Positions 41,776 through 51,193 of a DNA stretch of 64,000 nucleotides are shown in pieces. Below the pieces are notes generated by a model. The model was not told the origin of the DNA, ran no database searches, and saw only the letters and a list, made by a program, of their open reading frames with translations. The translations under genes and the position numbers were made by a program. Source of the stretch: Parvibaculum sp. (GTDB lineage: Bacteria > Pseudomonadota > Alphaproteobacteria > Parvibaculales > Parvibaculaceae); the NCBI RefSeq assembly GCF_030651915.1, contig NZ_JAUSBV010000005.1, forward strand, positions 310,001-374,000, given 5' to 3'. How positions within the stretch are numbered: the stretch's first letter is position 1; each line of letters begins with the position of its first letter.

Positions 41776-44700
41776 ATGTGGATTTCAGACGTTTCGATTC
41801 GCCGTCCGGTTTTCGCGGTGATGGTGATCGGCGCGCTGGTGGTGCTGGGCTGGATTTCGCTCGGCCGCGTCGGCGTCGATCTTTTCCCCAAGGTCGAATT
41901 TCCGATCGTCTCTGTGACGACGGTTCTGGAAGGCGCCTCGCCCGAAGGCATCGAAAGCGACGTGACCGACCCGATCGAGGAACAGGTCAACACGATTTCG
42001 GGCATCGAGACGCTGTCCTCGACCAGCGCCGAGGGCTTGAGCCAAGTCGTCGTCGCCTTTGACCTCAACGAGAATGTCGACGTCAAGGCGCAGGATGTGC
42101 GCGACAAGGTTTCGCTGGCGCGCGCCAACATTCCGCCGGAAGCCGAACAGTCGATCGTGCAGAAGATCGACCCGGATGCGCAGGCGATCATGTCGATCAT
42201 GATCGCCGGCGACATGCCGATCCGGGCGCTGACGCATTTTGCCGACAAGGTGGTCAAGGAACAGCTGCAGCGGATTTCCGGTGTCGGTTCGATCACGCTG
42301 GTCGGCGGGCGCGACCGCGAGGTGCGAATCTGGCTCGACGCGGTCAAGATGCGCGCCTATGGCGTGACGGCCGAGGACGTGACCGGGGCGCTTCGGCGCG
42401 AGCATGCGGAAATCCCTGGCGGGCGGCTCGAGACGCCGGGGATGGGCGCCGAATTCCCGGTCAAGACCAAGGGCGAGGTTACCAGCGTTCCCGAATTCAA
42501 CAGCATCGTCGTCGCCTTCCGGCGCGACGGCGCGCCGACGACCATCGGCGATGTGGCGCGCGTCGAGGACGGGATGGCCGACGAGCGTTCCTATGCCGAG
42601 CTCAACGGCAAGCGCGGCGTCTCGCTCGACGTGCGCAAGCAGTCGGGACGCAACACGGTGGAGGTGGCGCGCGCCGTGCGCGAGGCGGTGGCCGAGATCG
42701 AGAAGTCGGCGCCGGCCGGCCTCGACATGCGGATCGCGCGCGACACAGCCGTCTTCATCGAGGGTTCGGCCGCCGACGTCTTCGTCGATATCCAGCTCGG
42801 CATCGTGCTGGTGGTGCTGGTGACGCTGGCCTTCCTGCTGTCGGTGCGCGCGACCGCAATCGTCGCCATCGCCATGCCGACGGCGCTGGTCTCGACCTTC
42901 TTCGCCTTCTACGTGATGGATTTCACCATCAACATGATGACGCTGATGGCGCTGTCGCTGGCGGTGGGGCTGCTGGTCGACGACGCGATCGTGGTGCTGG
43001 AAAGCATCTATCGCAAGCTCGAAAGCGGCTTGCCGCCGATGCAGGCGGCGGCCGAGGGCACGAAAGAAGTCGGGCTGGCGGTGCTGGCCGCGACCTTCTC
43101 GATCGTCGCCGTCTTCGTTCCCATCGCCTTCATGAGCGGCGTCGTCGGGCGCTTCTTCTTTCAGTACGGGCTGGCCATCACCTTTTCGGTGCTGGTGTCG
43201 CTGCTGGTTTCGCTGACGCTGACGCCGATGCTCAGTTCGCGGGTGCTGAAGCGCGAGGACACCGATCCGGCGACCTATGGCCGCGTGGCTCGCTTTTTCG
43301 ACAATGGCTATGCGGGCCTCGACCGTTTTTACGGACGGCTGCTCGACCGGGCGTTCGGGGCGCGCTGGGTGGTGATGCTGGCCGCGGTATTTGCGGTCAT
43401 TGCCGGGGTGATGGTGGCGCGGACGCTGCCGATGGCCTTCGACTCGCGCGCCGACCGCGCCGAGTTCCTCGCGACCGTCGAACTGCCCTTCGGCGCCGGT
43501 CTTGAAGAGACACGCGGGGCGGCCGCGCGCGTCGCCGCCGCGGTGCGCGGCGTCGACCAGGTCGAGAACGTCTTCTTCACCATTGGCTCCGATCCGCAGA
43601 AGAGCGTCAACAAGGCCTTTTTCCATGTCGGGCTGACGGCCAAGGATGCGCGGAACGAAAGCTTCATTCCGATCATGGATCGGGCACGCCTGGCGATGCT
43701 GGCCGCCGCGCCCGACGCCAAGCATATTTCGCTGTCCGACGTGCCGTGGATTTCGGGCGGCGGCTTTTCGGAATTCGCGATGATGTATGTGCTGCAGGGA
43801 CCCGATCTCGCGGTGCTGGAGGCAAAGGCCAATGAAGTGGCCGCACGGATGCGGGCCAGTCCGCTCTTTGCCGACGTCAAGACCAGCTACGATTCCGGCA
43901 AGCCCGAAGTGCAAGTCGAGATCGACCGGCGGCGCGCCGCCGATCTCGGGGTTTCGGTGCGCACACTGGCCGAAACGCTCCGGGCGACGGTGGGTGGCGT
44001 CAAGGCCGGCTCGTTCGAGGAGTTCGGCCAGCGCTACGATGTGCGGGTGCGGCTGGCGGAAGAGCAGCGCGACGATATTTCAAAGCTTTCGATGATCCAG
44101 GTGCGCGCGACCAACGGGCAGCTGATCGACATGCCCAATGTGGCGCGTTTCAATATCGACACCGGACCGGCGCAGATCGAGCGGCAGAACCGGGCGCGGC
44201 GCATCGCACTGCTGGCCAACAATCCGGAAGGCGCGGCGCTGGGACCGGCCTCGGCCGAGATCGAGCGCTATCTCGACGAGCTGAAACTGCCGCAGGGCTA
44301 CAGCTGGAGCGCCGAGGGGCGTTCGAAGCGGATGAAGGAGACGGGGGCGGCGATCGGCTTTGCGTTCATGCTGGCGCTGATCGCGCTCTACATGATCCTC
44401 GCCTCGCAGTTCAACAGCTTCGCGCAGCCGGCGATCATCATGCTGTCGGCGCCGCTGTCCTTTGTCGGCGCCTTCGTGGCGCTGAAAATTTCCGGCCAGG
44501 AAATGACCATGTTCAGCCAGATCAGCCTGCTGGCACTGATGGGGCTGGTGATGAAGAACGGCATTCTGCTGGTCGACTACACCAACCAGTTGCGGGCGGC
44601 CGGTGCCACGGCCTTCGAGGCAGCGCGCAAGGCCGGGCCGGTGCGGCTGCGGCCGGTGTTGATGACGCAGATCGCGACCATTTGCGGGCTCATTCCGGTG

Positions 44701-44910
44701 GCGCTGTCGACCAGCCAAGGAGCCGAATTCCGCAATGCGATGGGCATTCTGGTGATTGGCGGGCTGATTTCCTCGACGGCGCTGACGCTGGTCGTGGTGC
44801 CGGTCGCCTATACGTTGATGGAAGATGCGCGGGCCGGAATCGGCGGGCTTGGCGGCCGTTTCCGGCGGATGGCGGGCCGCATTCGGCCCGGCGGCGCGCC
44901 GGCGGAGTGA
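41776..44910 (+). CDS. RND family multidrug efflux transporter (AcrB/MexF-like)
   Basis: A 1044-residue RND transporter with twelve membrane helices and two large periplasmic loops. Proton-relay aspartates are in AVGLLVDDAIVVLE (helix 4), and a matching SLLALMGLVMKNGILLVDY lies in the second half, with the lysine in helix 10. Length is typical of HAE-1 pumps. A GGAGGGG ribosome site precedes the ATG. The outer-membrane partner is not adjacent, so it must be shared with another system. Control is expected through the divergent MarR gene. Exported compounds are unknown. Confidence 0.95.
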   Translation: MWISDVSIRRPVFAVMVIGALVVLGWISLGRVGVDLFPKVEFPIVSVTTVLEGASPEGIESDVTDPIEEQVNTISGIETLSSTSAEGLSQVVVAFDLNENVDVKAQDVRDKVSLARANIPPEAEQSIVQKIDPDAQAIMSIMIAGDMPIRALTHFADKVVKEQLQRISGVGSITLVGGRDREVRIWLDAVKMRAYGVTAEDVTGALRREHAEIPGGRLETPGMGAEFPVKTKGEVTSVPEFNSIVVAFRRDGAPTTIGDVARVEDGMADERSYAELNGKRGVSLDVRKQSGRNTVEVARAVREAVAEIEKSAPAGLDMRIARDTAVFIEGSAADVFVDIQLGIVLVVLVTLAFLLSVRATAIVAIAMPTALVSTFFAFYVMDFTINMMTLMALSLAVGLLVDDAIVVLESIYRKLESGLPPMQAAAEGTKEVGLAVLAATFSIVAVFVPIAFMSGVVGRFFFQYGLAITFSVLVSLLVSLTLTPMLSSRVLKREDTDPATYGRVARFFDNGYAGLDRFYGRLLDRAFGARWVVMLAAVFAVIAGVMVARTLPMAFDSRADRAEFLATVELPFGAGLEETRGAAARVAAAVRGVDQVENVFFTIGSDPQKSVNKAFFHVGLTAKDARNESFIPIMDRARLAMLAAAPDAKHISLSDVPWISGGGFSEFAMMYVLQGPDLAVLEAKANEVAARMRASPLFADVKTSYDSGKPEVQVEIDRRRAADLGVSVRTLAETLRATVGGVKAGSFEEFGQRYDVRVRLAEEQRDDISKLSMIQVRATNGQLIDMPNVARFNIDTGPAQIERQNRARRIALLANNPEGAALGPASAEIERYLDELKLPQGYSWSAEGRSKRMKETGAAIGFAFMLALIALYMILASQFNSFAQPAIIMLSAPLSFVGAFVALKISGQEMTMFSQISLLALMGLVMKNGILLVDYTNQLRAAGATAFEAARKAGPVRLRPVLMTQIATICGLIPVALSTSQGAEFRNAMGILVIGGLISSTALTLVVVPVAYTLMEDARAGIGGLGGRFRRMAGRIRPGGAPAE

Positions 44911-44993
44911 AATCCGCGGCATTTCCTTAATCGGACGCTAACCGGCGGCGGCGGATACTGGCGGCTCCCTATCAGCCAGAGGATCCTCGTCAG

Positions 44994-45530
44994 ATGGCGA
45001 AAGCGCAGTTCCACAAAAACCAGCGGGTCTATGTGCGCCCGGTCGGCACATGGGCCGTGATCGAGCGGATCGTGCCGCAATGGGTCAAGGACATGGATGA
45101 GCCGCTGCGCATCCATTACGACGTCGGGCTCGGGCGCGATTTTGCCGCGAAGGAGCTCGAAACCGAGGAGGTTTCGGCGCTCTCTCATCTCGATCCCGAG
45201 ATGGAGGATTGGCAGGTGGTGCGGGTGCCCAACAAGTGGCGCTCGGCCGAGGAATGCGCCGGCCACCCGGTGCCCGGCACACATCCCGTGGTCGTCACCG
45301 GCAGCCATGATGGCGGCGGCTGGCGCGTGCCCGGCGTCGAATACGATCTGACGCCCGACCGTGTCGAGCTGCAGGCGAAGGTGATCGCGGCGGCGCCCAA
45401 GTTCATGGTGCTGCTGCAGCGGCTCGCCAATTATGCGCGCAGCAATGGCGAGAACCTGCCCGACGATGTGATGGCGGTCGCCAGCGATGCCGACATGCTG
45501 ATTTCCAGCATCATGGGACCGCAGGCCTAG
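44994..45530 (+). CDS. Hypothetical protein, 178 residues
   Basis: A soluble protein with a good ribosome site (GAGGA). It begins with a small beta-rich segment (FHKNQRVYVRPVGTWAVIER) like an SH3 or Tudor-type barrel, followed by acidic and proline-rich stretches and a helical C-terminus (VIAAAPKFMVLLQRLANYAR). It has no signal, membrane helix or catalytic motif I recognise. It looks like one of the conserved proteins of unknown function in alphaproteobacteria. Its stop overlaps the stop of the convergent GNAT gene. Confidence 0.78.
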   Translation: MAKAQFHKNQRVYVRPVGTWAVIERIVPQWVKDMDEPLRIHYDVGLGRDFAAKELETEEVSALSHLDPEMEDWQVVRVPNKWRSAEECAGHPVPGTHPVVVTGSHDGGGWRVPGVEYDLTPDRVELQAKVIAAAPKFMVLLQRLANYARSNGENLPDDVMAVASDADMLISSIMGPQA

Positions 45531-46153
45531 AGCGCGATCCCGAACCAGATCGTCTGCCGCGGCGGCCTGGCGCTTTCCAGTTCCCGAAATCCATATGCCC
45601 GATAGAAGGCGATGCCGCGCGCATTGGCGGCGCCGACGCCGAGATGGGCGCCGGGCGCGCCACGCTCGCGCATGCGCGCAAGCCAGCGGTCGATCAACCG
45701 GCGACCGAGGCCCCTGCCCTGCAGGCGCGGCAGCAGATTGATGTGGAGATGCGCGGGGTATGGATCGACGATGCGGGCGGGCGCGCGGCCCGGATTGTGG
45801 ATCGACCAGCTGCGCAACTCGTCGGCAGTCCATGTTTCGGGCGGCGTGACAGGCGCCGTGTAACGGGCGCGCAGGTCCGGCCACCATTCGGCCTCGAGCC
45901 GGGCCTCGAAGGCGCGCGTGTCGGCCGTGCCAACGATGTAACCGCCGACGCCTTCGCCATCCTCGACCACAAAGGCGCTTTCCGGTTCCAGCCACGCATA
46001 GGGTGCGGCGAAGATATGGCCGATCAGCTTCGGGTCGCGGTGAAGCGCGGTCGCGTCGGTCCCGTTGGCGCCGGTCTTCAGCGCGACATGATAGATGGCG
46101 TCAAGATCGGCGGGACGGACCGGCCGGATCGCCGCATCGTTCCGATCATTCAT
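45527..46153 (-). CDS. GNAT family N-acetyltransferase
   Basis: A 208-residue GNAT protein. It starts IRPVRPADLDAIYHVALKTG and carries the acetyl-CoA loop LQGRGLGRRLIDRWLARM (about 140-157) and a motif B (ANARGIAFYRAYGFRELE). The start MNDRND is preferred because GGGGGA sits in front of it; an ATG four codons earlier has no RBS. The N-terminal pattern resembles GNATs that are sometimes fused to O-GlcNAcase-like domains, but here it stands alone. The substrate is unknown. Confidence 0.85.
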   Translation of the reverse strand: MNDRNDAAIRPVRPADLDAIYHVALKTGANGTDATALHRDPKLIGHIFAAPYAWLEPESAFVVEDGEGVGGYIVGTADTRAFEARLEAEWWPDLRARYTAPVTPPETWTADELRSWSIHNPGRAPARIVDPYPAHLHINLLPRLQGRGLGRRLIDRWLARMRERGAPGAHLGVGAANARGIAFYRAYGFRELESARPPRQTIWFGIAL

Positions 46154-46255
46154 GCCATCCCCCATAATCGCGCTTGCCCCGATGCCCTATTTCCGCCATT
46201 CCCGTCGCGAATGCTAGAGTGACATTCGCGGCCCACACGCTTTTCGAGTGCCCCC

Positions 46256-48895
46256 ATGCGAACCGAAGACCCCCGCCCGATCCGACTGAACGACTATACG
46301 CCGCCGGCCTTCAAGGTCGACACCGTCCGACTCGAGATCGAACTCGATCCGGCCGACACACGGGTGCGGTCGGCGCTGCGGATGCAGCGGAATTCCGGCA
46401 CCGGGCCGCTGGTGCTCGACGGTGAAAAGCTGACGCTGCATGAAGTCAAGATCGACGGCGTCAAGCTCGGGCCCAATGCCTATCAGGTCGATGACGAACA
46501 TCTGACGATCCTCGACGTGCCGGCGGGGCCGTTCACGCTGGAGACGCTGACATCCTGCGCGCCGGAAGAGAATACGGCGCTGACCGGGCTCTATCTTTCG
46601 GGTGGCATCTATTGCACGCAATGCGAGGCCGAAGGCTTTCGCCGCATCGCCTATTCGCTCGACCGGCCGGACGCGATGGCGGTGTTCACGACGCGGATCG
46701 TCGCCGACCGGAAGGCCCTGCCCGTGCTGCTGTCGAACGGCAATCCGGTGGCGCAAGGCAAGCTCGCCGACGGGCGGCATTTTGCCGAATGGCACGATCC
46801 CCATCCGAAGCCGACCTATCTCTTCGCGCTGGTGGCGGGCGATCTCGCTCATGTCGAAGACACGTTCGTCACCATGTCGGGCCGGAAAGTGACGCTGCGG
46901 ATTTTCGTCGAGCGCGGCAATGAAGATCGCTGCGCCTATGCGATGGAAGCCCTCAAGCGATCGATGAAGTGGGACGAGGACGCCTTCGGGCGCGAATACG
47001 ACCTCGACATTTTCATGATCGTGGCGGTCAGCGCCTTCAACATGGGGGCGATGGAGAACAAGGGGCTCAATGTCTTCAACGACAAATATATTCTGGCGCG
47101 GCCCGACACGGCGACCGATGCCGACTACGCCGCCATCGAGGCGATCATCGCGCATGAATATTTCCACAACTGGACCGGCAACCGCATCACCTGTCGCGAC
47201 TGGTTCCAGCTCTGCCTGAAAGAAGGCCTGACGGTTTTCCGCGATCAGGAATTCACCAGCGATATGCGTTCGCGCCCCGTCAAACGGATTTCGGATGTGC
47301 GGCTGTTGCGCGCGCATCAATTTACCGAGGATGGCGGGCCGCTGGCGCATCCGGTGCGCCCCGACAGCTATATCGAGATCAACAATTTCTATACGGCGAC
47401 CGTTTACGAAAAGGGCGCCGAGCTGTGCCGGATGATCCATACGCTGGCGGGACCGAAGCGGTTTCGCAAGGGCATGGATCTCTATTTCGAGCGGCATGAC
47501 GGCGAAGCGGCGACGGTCGAAAACTTTCTCGACGCGCTGGCCGATGGCGCCGGGCTCGACCTGACGCAATTCAAACGCTGGTACAATCAGGCCGGCACAC
47601 CGGAAGTTCTGGCGTCCGGACGCTACGATGCGGCGCGGCAGATCTATACGCTGAAGCTCAGCCAGATCTGCGCGCCGACGCCGGGACAGCCGCACAAGGC
47701 GCCTTATCATATTCCGATCGCCGTCGGTCTTGTCGGTCCGGACGGCAAGGACATCAAGCTACAGCTTGAGGGCGAGGACAAACCCGGCGCGAAGACGCGC
47801 GTGCTGAGCCTGACGGAACGCGAGGCGACCTGGCGCTTCCGCAACATCGCCGAACGGCCGGTGCCGTCGCTGCTGCGCGGTTTCACCGCGCCCGTCAAAC
47901 TCAACGCCAATCTCAAGGAACGCGATCTTGTGTTCCTGATGGCGCATGACAGCGACAGCTTCAATCGCTGGGAAGCCGCGCAACGCTATGCGATGGGCCT
48001 GATGACGGCGACCGTCGAGGCGCGGAAGACCGGCGGCGGCGCGCGCAAGGGCACTGCATTCGCCGAGACGATCCGGCAATTGCTGGCCTCAAAGAAGACC
48101 GATCCCGACTTCGTGGCGCAAATGATCATGCTGCCGAGCGAACAAACGCTGGCGCAGGCGATCGGCAAGGATGTCGATGTCGATGCGATCCATGCGGCGC
48201 GGGAGGGCTTGCGCACCTCGATTGCAACGCAGCTCAAGGACGTGCTTGTCGGCGCATATCAGGCGTTGAAGATCGAAGGACCCTACAGCCCCGACGCCGC
48301 CCATGCCGGAAGGCGGGCGCTGCGCAATGCCTGTCTTGGCTATCTCGCGGCCGCGCCCGGCCGTGACGGCATCGATCTCGCGGCGGTGCAATTTGCCGAA
48401 GCCGACAACATGACCGACCAGATCGCGGCGCTCTCGGTGCTGGCCAATATCGATTGTCCGGAACGCGTGGCGGCGCTCGAAGCTTTCCGGGCGCGGTGGA
48501 AGGACGATCATCTCGTGATGGACAAATGGCTGTCGATCCAAGCGATGTCGGCGCTACCCGATACGCTGGACGAGGTGAAGTGGCTGACCACGCATCCCGT
48601 TTTCACCATGCGCAATCCCAACAAGGTGCGGGCATTGATCACCAGCTTTGCGACCATGAACCAGCTTCGCTTCCACAGCGCGAACGGCGCCGGCTATGCC
48701 TTCGTCGCCGACAAGGTTCTGGAACTCGACGCGCTCAACCCGCAAGTGGCGGCGCGACTGCTCGGCGCCTTCAAGAGCTGGCGGCAATTCGAGCCGAAGC
48801 GACGCAACCTGATGGCCAAGCAACTGAAACGGATCGCGGCCGGCGAAAGACTGTCGCGCGACGTCTATGAAATCGCCAACAAGACGCTCGCCTGA
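46256..48895 (+). CDS. pepN: Aminopeptidase N
   Basis: An 879-residue M1 zinc metallopeptidase of the bacterial PepN type. The exopeptidase motif GAMENKGLN (about 264-272) and the zinc site HEYFHNWTGNR (299-309) with the distal Glu in KEGLTVF are all present. Length matches Escherichia coli PepN (870). The C-terminal helical part is typical. It removes N-terminal residues from peptides in the cytosol. No strong ribosome site precedes the ATG; it is monocistronic. Confidence 0.96.
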   Translation: MRTEDPRPIRLNDYTPPAFKVDTVRLEIELDPADTRVRSALRMQRNSGTGPLVLDGEKLTLHEVKIDGVKLGPNAYQVDDEHLTILDVPAGPFTLETLTSCAPEENTALTGLYLSGGIYCTQCEAEGFRRIAYSLDRPDAMAVFTTRIVADRKALPVLLSNGNPVAQGKLADGRHFAEWHDPHPKPTYLFALVAGDLAHVEDTFVTMSGRKVTLRIFVERGNEDRCAYAMEALKRSMKWDEDAFGREYDLDIFMIVAVSAFNMGAMENKGLNVFNDKYILARPDTATDADYAAIEAIIAHEYFHNWTGNRITCRDWFQLCLKEGLTVFRDQEFTSDMRSRPVKRISDVRLLRAHQFTEDGGPLAHPVRPDSYIEINNFYTATVYEKGAELCRMIHTLAGPKRFRKGMDLYFERHDGEAATVENFLDALADGAGLDLTQFKRWYNQAGTPEVLASGRYDAARQIYTLKLSQICAPTPGQPHKAPYHIPIAVGLVGPDGKDIKLQLEGEDKPGAKTRVLSLTEREATWRFRNIAERPVPSLLRGFTAPVKLNANLKERDLVFLMAHDSDSFNRWEAAQRYAMGLMTATVEARKTGGGARKGTAFAETIRQLLASKKTDPDFVAQMIMLPSEQTLAQAIGKDVDVDAIHAAREGLRTSIATQLKDVLVGAYQALKIEGPYSPDAAHAGRRALRNACLGYLAAAPGRDGIDLAAVQFAEADNMTDQIAALSVLANIDCPERVAALEAFRARWKDDHLVMDKWLSIQAMSALPDTLDEVKWLTTHPVFTMRNPNKVRALITSFATMNQLRFHSANGAGYAFVADKVLELDALNPQVAARLLGAFKSWRQFEPKRRNLMAKQLKRIAAGERLSRDVYEIANKTLA

Positions 48896-49036
48896 AGCGT
48901 AAATCGCGGCGGCCTCAGCGATAGCGGCCCGAAGCGGCACACCGATCCGGTTGGCATTTAACCCGGCATTAACCTCATTTGCCCATGAGTCGGGTGAGTC
49001 CTATTTGCATCGGTTAACAAAAAGTAAACGCCGCCT

Positions 49037-50986
49037 ATGGACATCCAGACTCGCAAGCCGAATCATCGTCTCAAGCCGTTTGATTCGGACGGGAAGAAAA
49101 GCTCTGCCGATGCTAAGTTGAGTTCGGCCTCCAGACGTTTCATCGGGGCGAAGCGACGCATGTCCGACGCGACCACCACACGATCCGAAGCCCTGAAATG
49201 GGAAGACGCGGCACCGCCGCGCCGCCGCGTGCTGCCGGCCGGGCTGCTGCCGCGCATCGCGCTCGGCATTTCGGGCGTGGCGCTGGCCGGGCTCAATGGG
49301 GCGCTCTATTTCCAGGACGGTCCGTCGCGCGCATTGATCTTCTCGGCGCTGCTGTCGGGCGGCTACATGGCGCTCGCCTACATGCTGGTGCGGCTGCGCG
49401 AGAGCAAGATCGAGGCGGATGCGGCGCTGGTCGAAAACCAGCATCGCTTCGACATGGCCTTTGCCGGCGCGCGCTGCGGCATCTGGGACTGGGATCTGAC
49501 CACCAATCGCATCTACTGGTCATCGGCGATGTTCGACATGGTGGGTCTGAAGCAGCCGTCGAAGCGCCTGACGCCGAACGAGGTCAAGGCGCTGACGCAT
49601 CCCGACGATATCGACGCCATCGACGACATCATGGATGCGGCGGCGCGCCCCTCGCGCTCCTACGACACGACGTTCCGTCTGCGCCATGCCGAAGGCGGCT
49701 GGGTGTGGATGCATGCCAAGGGGCAGGTCTGGGGCGGCGGGCGCACGGGCAGCGAGCGTCTCGTCGGCATCACGGTCGATATCACCGATCAGAAAATCGC
49801 CGAAGCGCGCGTTTCGGAAGCGAATGAACGGCTGCGCGACGCGATCGAAAGCGTCGGCGAGGCTTTCGTGTTGTGGGACGCCAATAACAGGCTGGTGACG
49901 GCCAACAGCAAGTTTGCCGAATTCCTCAATCTCGACGATGCGAACCTGCGCGCCGGCGCTTCGCGCGCCGAGGTGATGGCGCGGGCCGGCCTTGCCGATG
50001 CCTGGCCGAGCGCCGGTGCGGCCGCCGACAGCGTCAGCGAAATCCGCCTGCCGACCGGGCGCTGGCTGCAGATGAGCGAGCGGCGCACCAAGAATGGCGG
50101 GCATGTGAACGTCGGCACCGACATCACGGCGATCAAAGGCCAGGAAGCGGCTCTGACCGACAACCAGCTGGCGCTCGAAAAAACCGTGCGCGACCTCGAG
50201 GCCTCACGGCGCAAGCTGCAGGAACAGGCGCGACAGCTGATCGATCTTGCCGAGAAATATGCGGCCGAGAAGACGCGGGCCGAAACGGCCAACCGGTCGA
50301 AGTCGGAATTCCTCGCCAATATGAGCCACGAGCTCAGGACGCCGCTCAACGCCATTATCGGTTTTTCGGAGATCATGGAGACGGGTCTTTTCGGCGAACT
50401 CGGCTCGCCGAAGTACAAGGAATACGCCACCGACATTCGCGCGAGCGGCGGGCATCTGCTGGAACTCATCAACGACATTCTGGATATGTCGAAGATCGAG
50501 GCCGGCCGCATGACGCTTGAAACGCAACGCCTGCCGCTCGACGAAGTGGCGACGGAATCGCTGCGGCTGGTGTCGGGCCGGGCGGAAGTCGCCAGCGTCA
50601 AGATCATCGACACGCTCAGGGACGACCTGCCGCCGGTCGAGGCCGACAAGCGCGCCGTCAAGCAGGTGCTGTTGAATCTGCTGTCCAATGCGATCAAGTT
50701 CACGCCGGCCGGCGGTTCGATCTATCTGCGCGCCAGCGCCGCCGACGGCATGGCGACCGTGACGGTGGAGGATACCGGCATCGGCATTCCGGCCAGCGCC
50801 TTGCCGAAGATCGGCCGCCCCTTCGAGCAGGTCGAGAGCCATCACGCCAAATCGCACAAGGGCACGGGACTGGGGCTTGCCCTGTCGCGTTCGCTGGTCG
50901 AAATGCATGGCGGGACGCTGACGATCGAGAGCACCGAAGGCGTCGGCACCAAGGTCAGCTTCACGCTGCCGCTGGCGCAGATTTAA
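49037..50986 (+). CDS. PAS sensor histidine kinase, PleC/DivJ-like
   Basis: A 649-residue membrane kinase. Two membrane helices (LLPRIALGISGVALAGLNGA and ALIFSALLSGGYMALAYMLV, about 70-120) have almost no loop between them. Two PAS domains follow (about 135-260 and 270-370), then a coiled coil (about 380-420), a HisKA domain with phosphorylated His431 in NMSHELRTPLNAIIGF, and an HATPase domain ending GTGLGLALSRSLVEMHGG. The HisKA sequence is of the PleC/DivJ class that controls asymmetric division in this group. No receiver is attached, so a separate partner such as DivK is likely. The start is uncertain: the first 40 residues are poor and Met42 is possible. Confidence 0.9.
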   Translation: MDIQTRKPNHRLKPFDSDGKKSSADAKLSSASRRFIGAKRRMSDATTTRSEALKWEDAAPPRRRVLPAGLLPRIALGISGVALAGLNGALYFQDGPSRALIFSALLSGGYMALAYMLVRLRESKIEADAALVENQHRFDMAFAGARCGIWDWDLTTNRIYWSSAMFDMVGLKQPSKRLTPNEVKALTHPDDIDAIDDIMDAAARPSRSYDTTFRLRHAEGGWVWMHAKGQVWGGGRTGSERLVGITVDITDQKIAEARVSEANERLRDAIESVGEAFVLWDANNRLVTANSKFAEFLNLDDANLRAGASRAEVMARAGLADAWPSAGAAADSVSEIRLPTGRWLQMSERRTKNGGHVNVGTDITAIKGQEAALTDNQLALEKTVRDLEASRRKLQEQARQLIDLAEKYAAEKTRAETANRSKSEFLANMSHELRTPLNAIIGFSEIMETGLFGELGSPKYKEYATDIRASGGHLLELINDILDMSKIEAGRMTLETQRLPLDEVATESLRLVSGRAEVASVKIIDTLRDDLPPVEADKRAVKQVLLNLLSNAIKFTPAGGSIYLRASAADGMATVTVEDTGIGIPASALPKIGRPFEQVESHHAKSHKGTGLGLALSRSLVEMHGGTLTIESTEGVGTKVSFTLPLAQI

Positions 50987-51056
50987 TCCGCTTACAGATC
51001 AATAAAGGGTCCGCCGGGGCCTTTTCGACAGCGAAAAAGGGTCAAAAACACCCCCT

Positions 51057-51089
51057 CTGTCACAAATCTGTCGTAAAACTGTCACAAAT
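51057..51089 (+). promoter_or_regulatory. Second Pho-box-like triplet, in a convergent spacer
   Basis: CTGTCA at 51057, CTGTCG at 51068 and CTGTCA at 51079 are exactly 11 bases apart with AAA-rich fillers. The segment is clearly related to 24432-24464, including the C-rich run before it. It lies between the stops of the kinase gene and the puuA-like gene, so it can serve neither as a simple promoter. Confidence 0.6.
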
Positions 51090-51092
51090 CGA

Positions 51093-51147
51093 CTTATCCC
51101 CGGGGGATAAGTGCACTTATCCCCGGCCGACAGGCCGCGTTATCCCC
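51093..51147. repeat. TTATCCCC palindrome cluster
   Basis: CTTATCCCC-G-GGGGATAAG (51093-51111) is a perfect 9-base-pair palindrome. TTATCCCC recurs at 51117 and 51140. The cluster follows the Pho-box-like triplet, as a GGGGATAA/TTATCCCC repeat does at 24511. Confidence 0.65.
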
Positions 51148-51193
51148 GGTTGCGGGCGCATGCCGGCGCGGGCGGGACGACCGCGACCGTCGC

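Noticed and set aside
41785-43914. A 709-codon antisense frame opposite the RND pump gene
   Set aside because: Composition is His/Arg/Gln-rich, typical of antisense translation of GC-rich genes; the pump motifs are beyond doubt.
51093-51147. TTATCCCC repeats as DnaA boxes and a replication origin
   Set aside because: The octamer differs from the DnaA box TTATCCACA at conserved positions, and no dnaA, dnaN, parAB or hemE gene is nearby.
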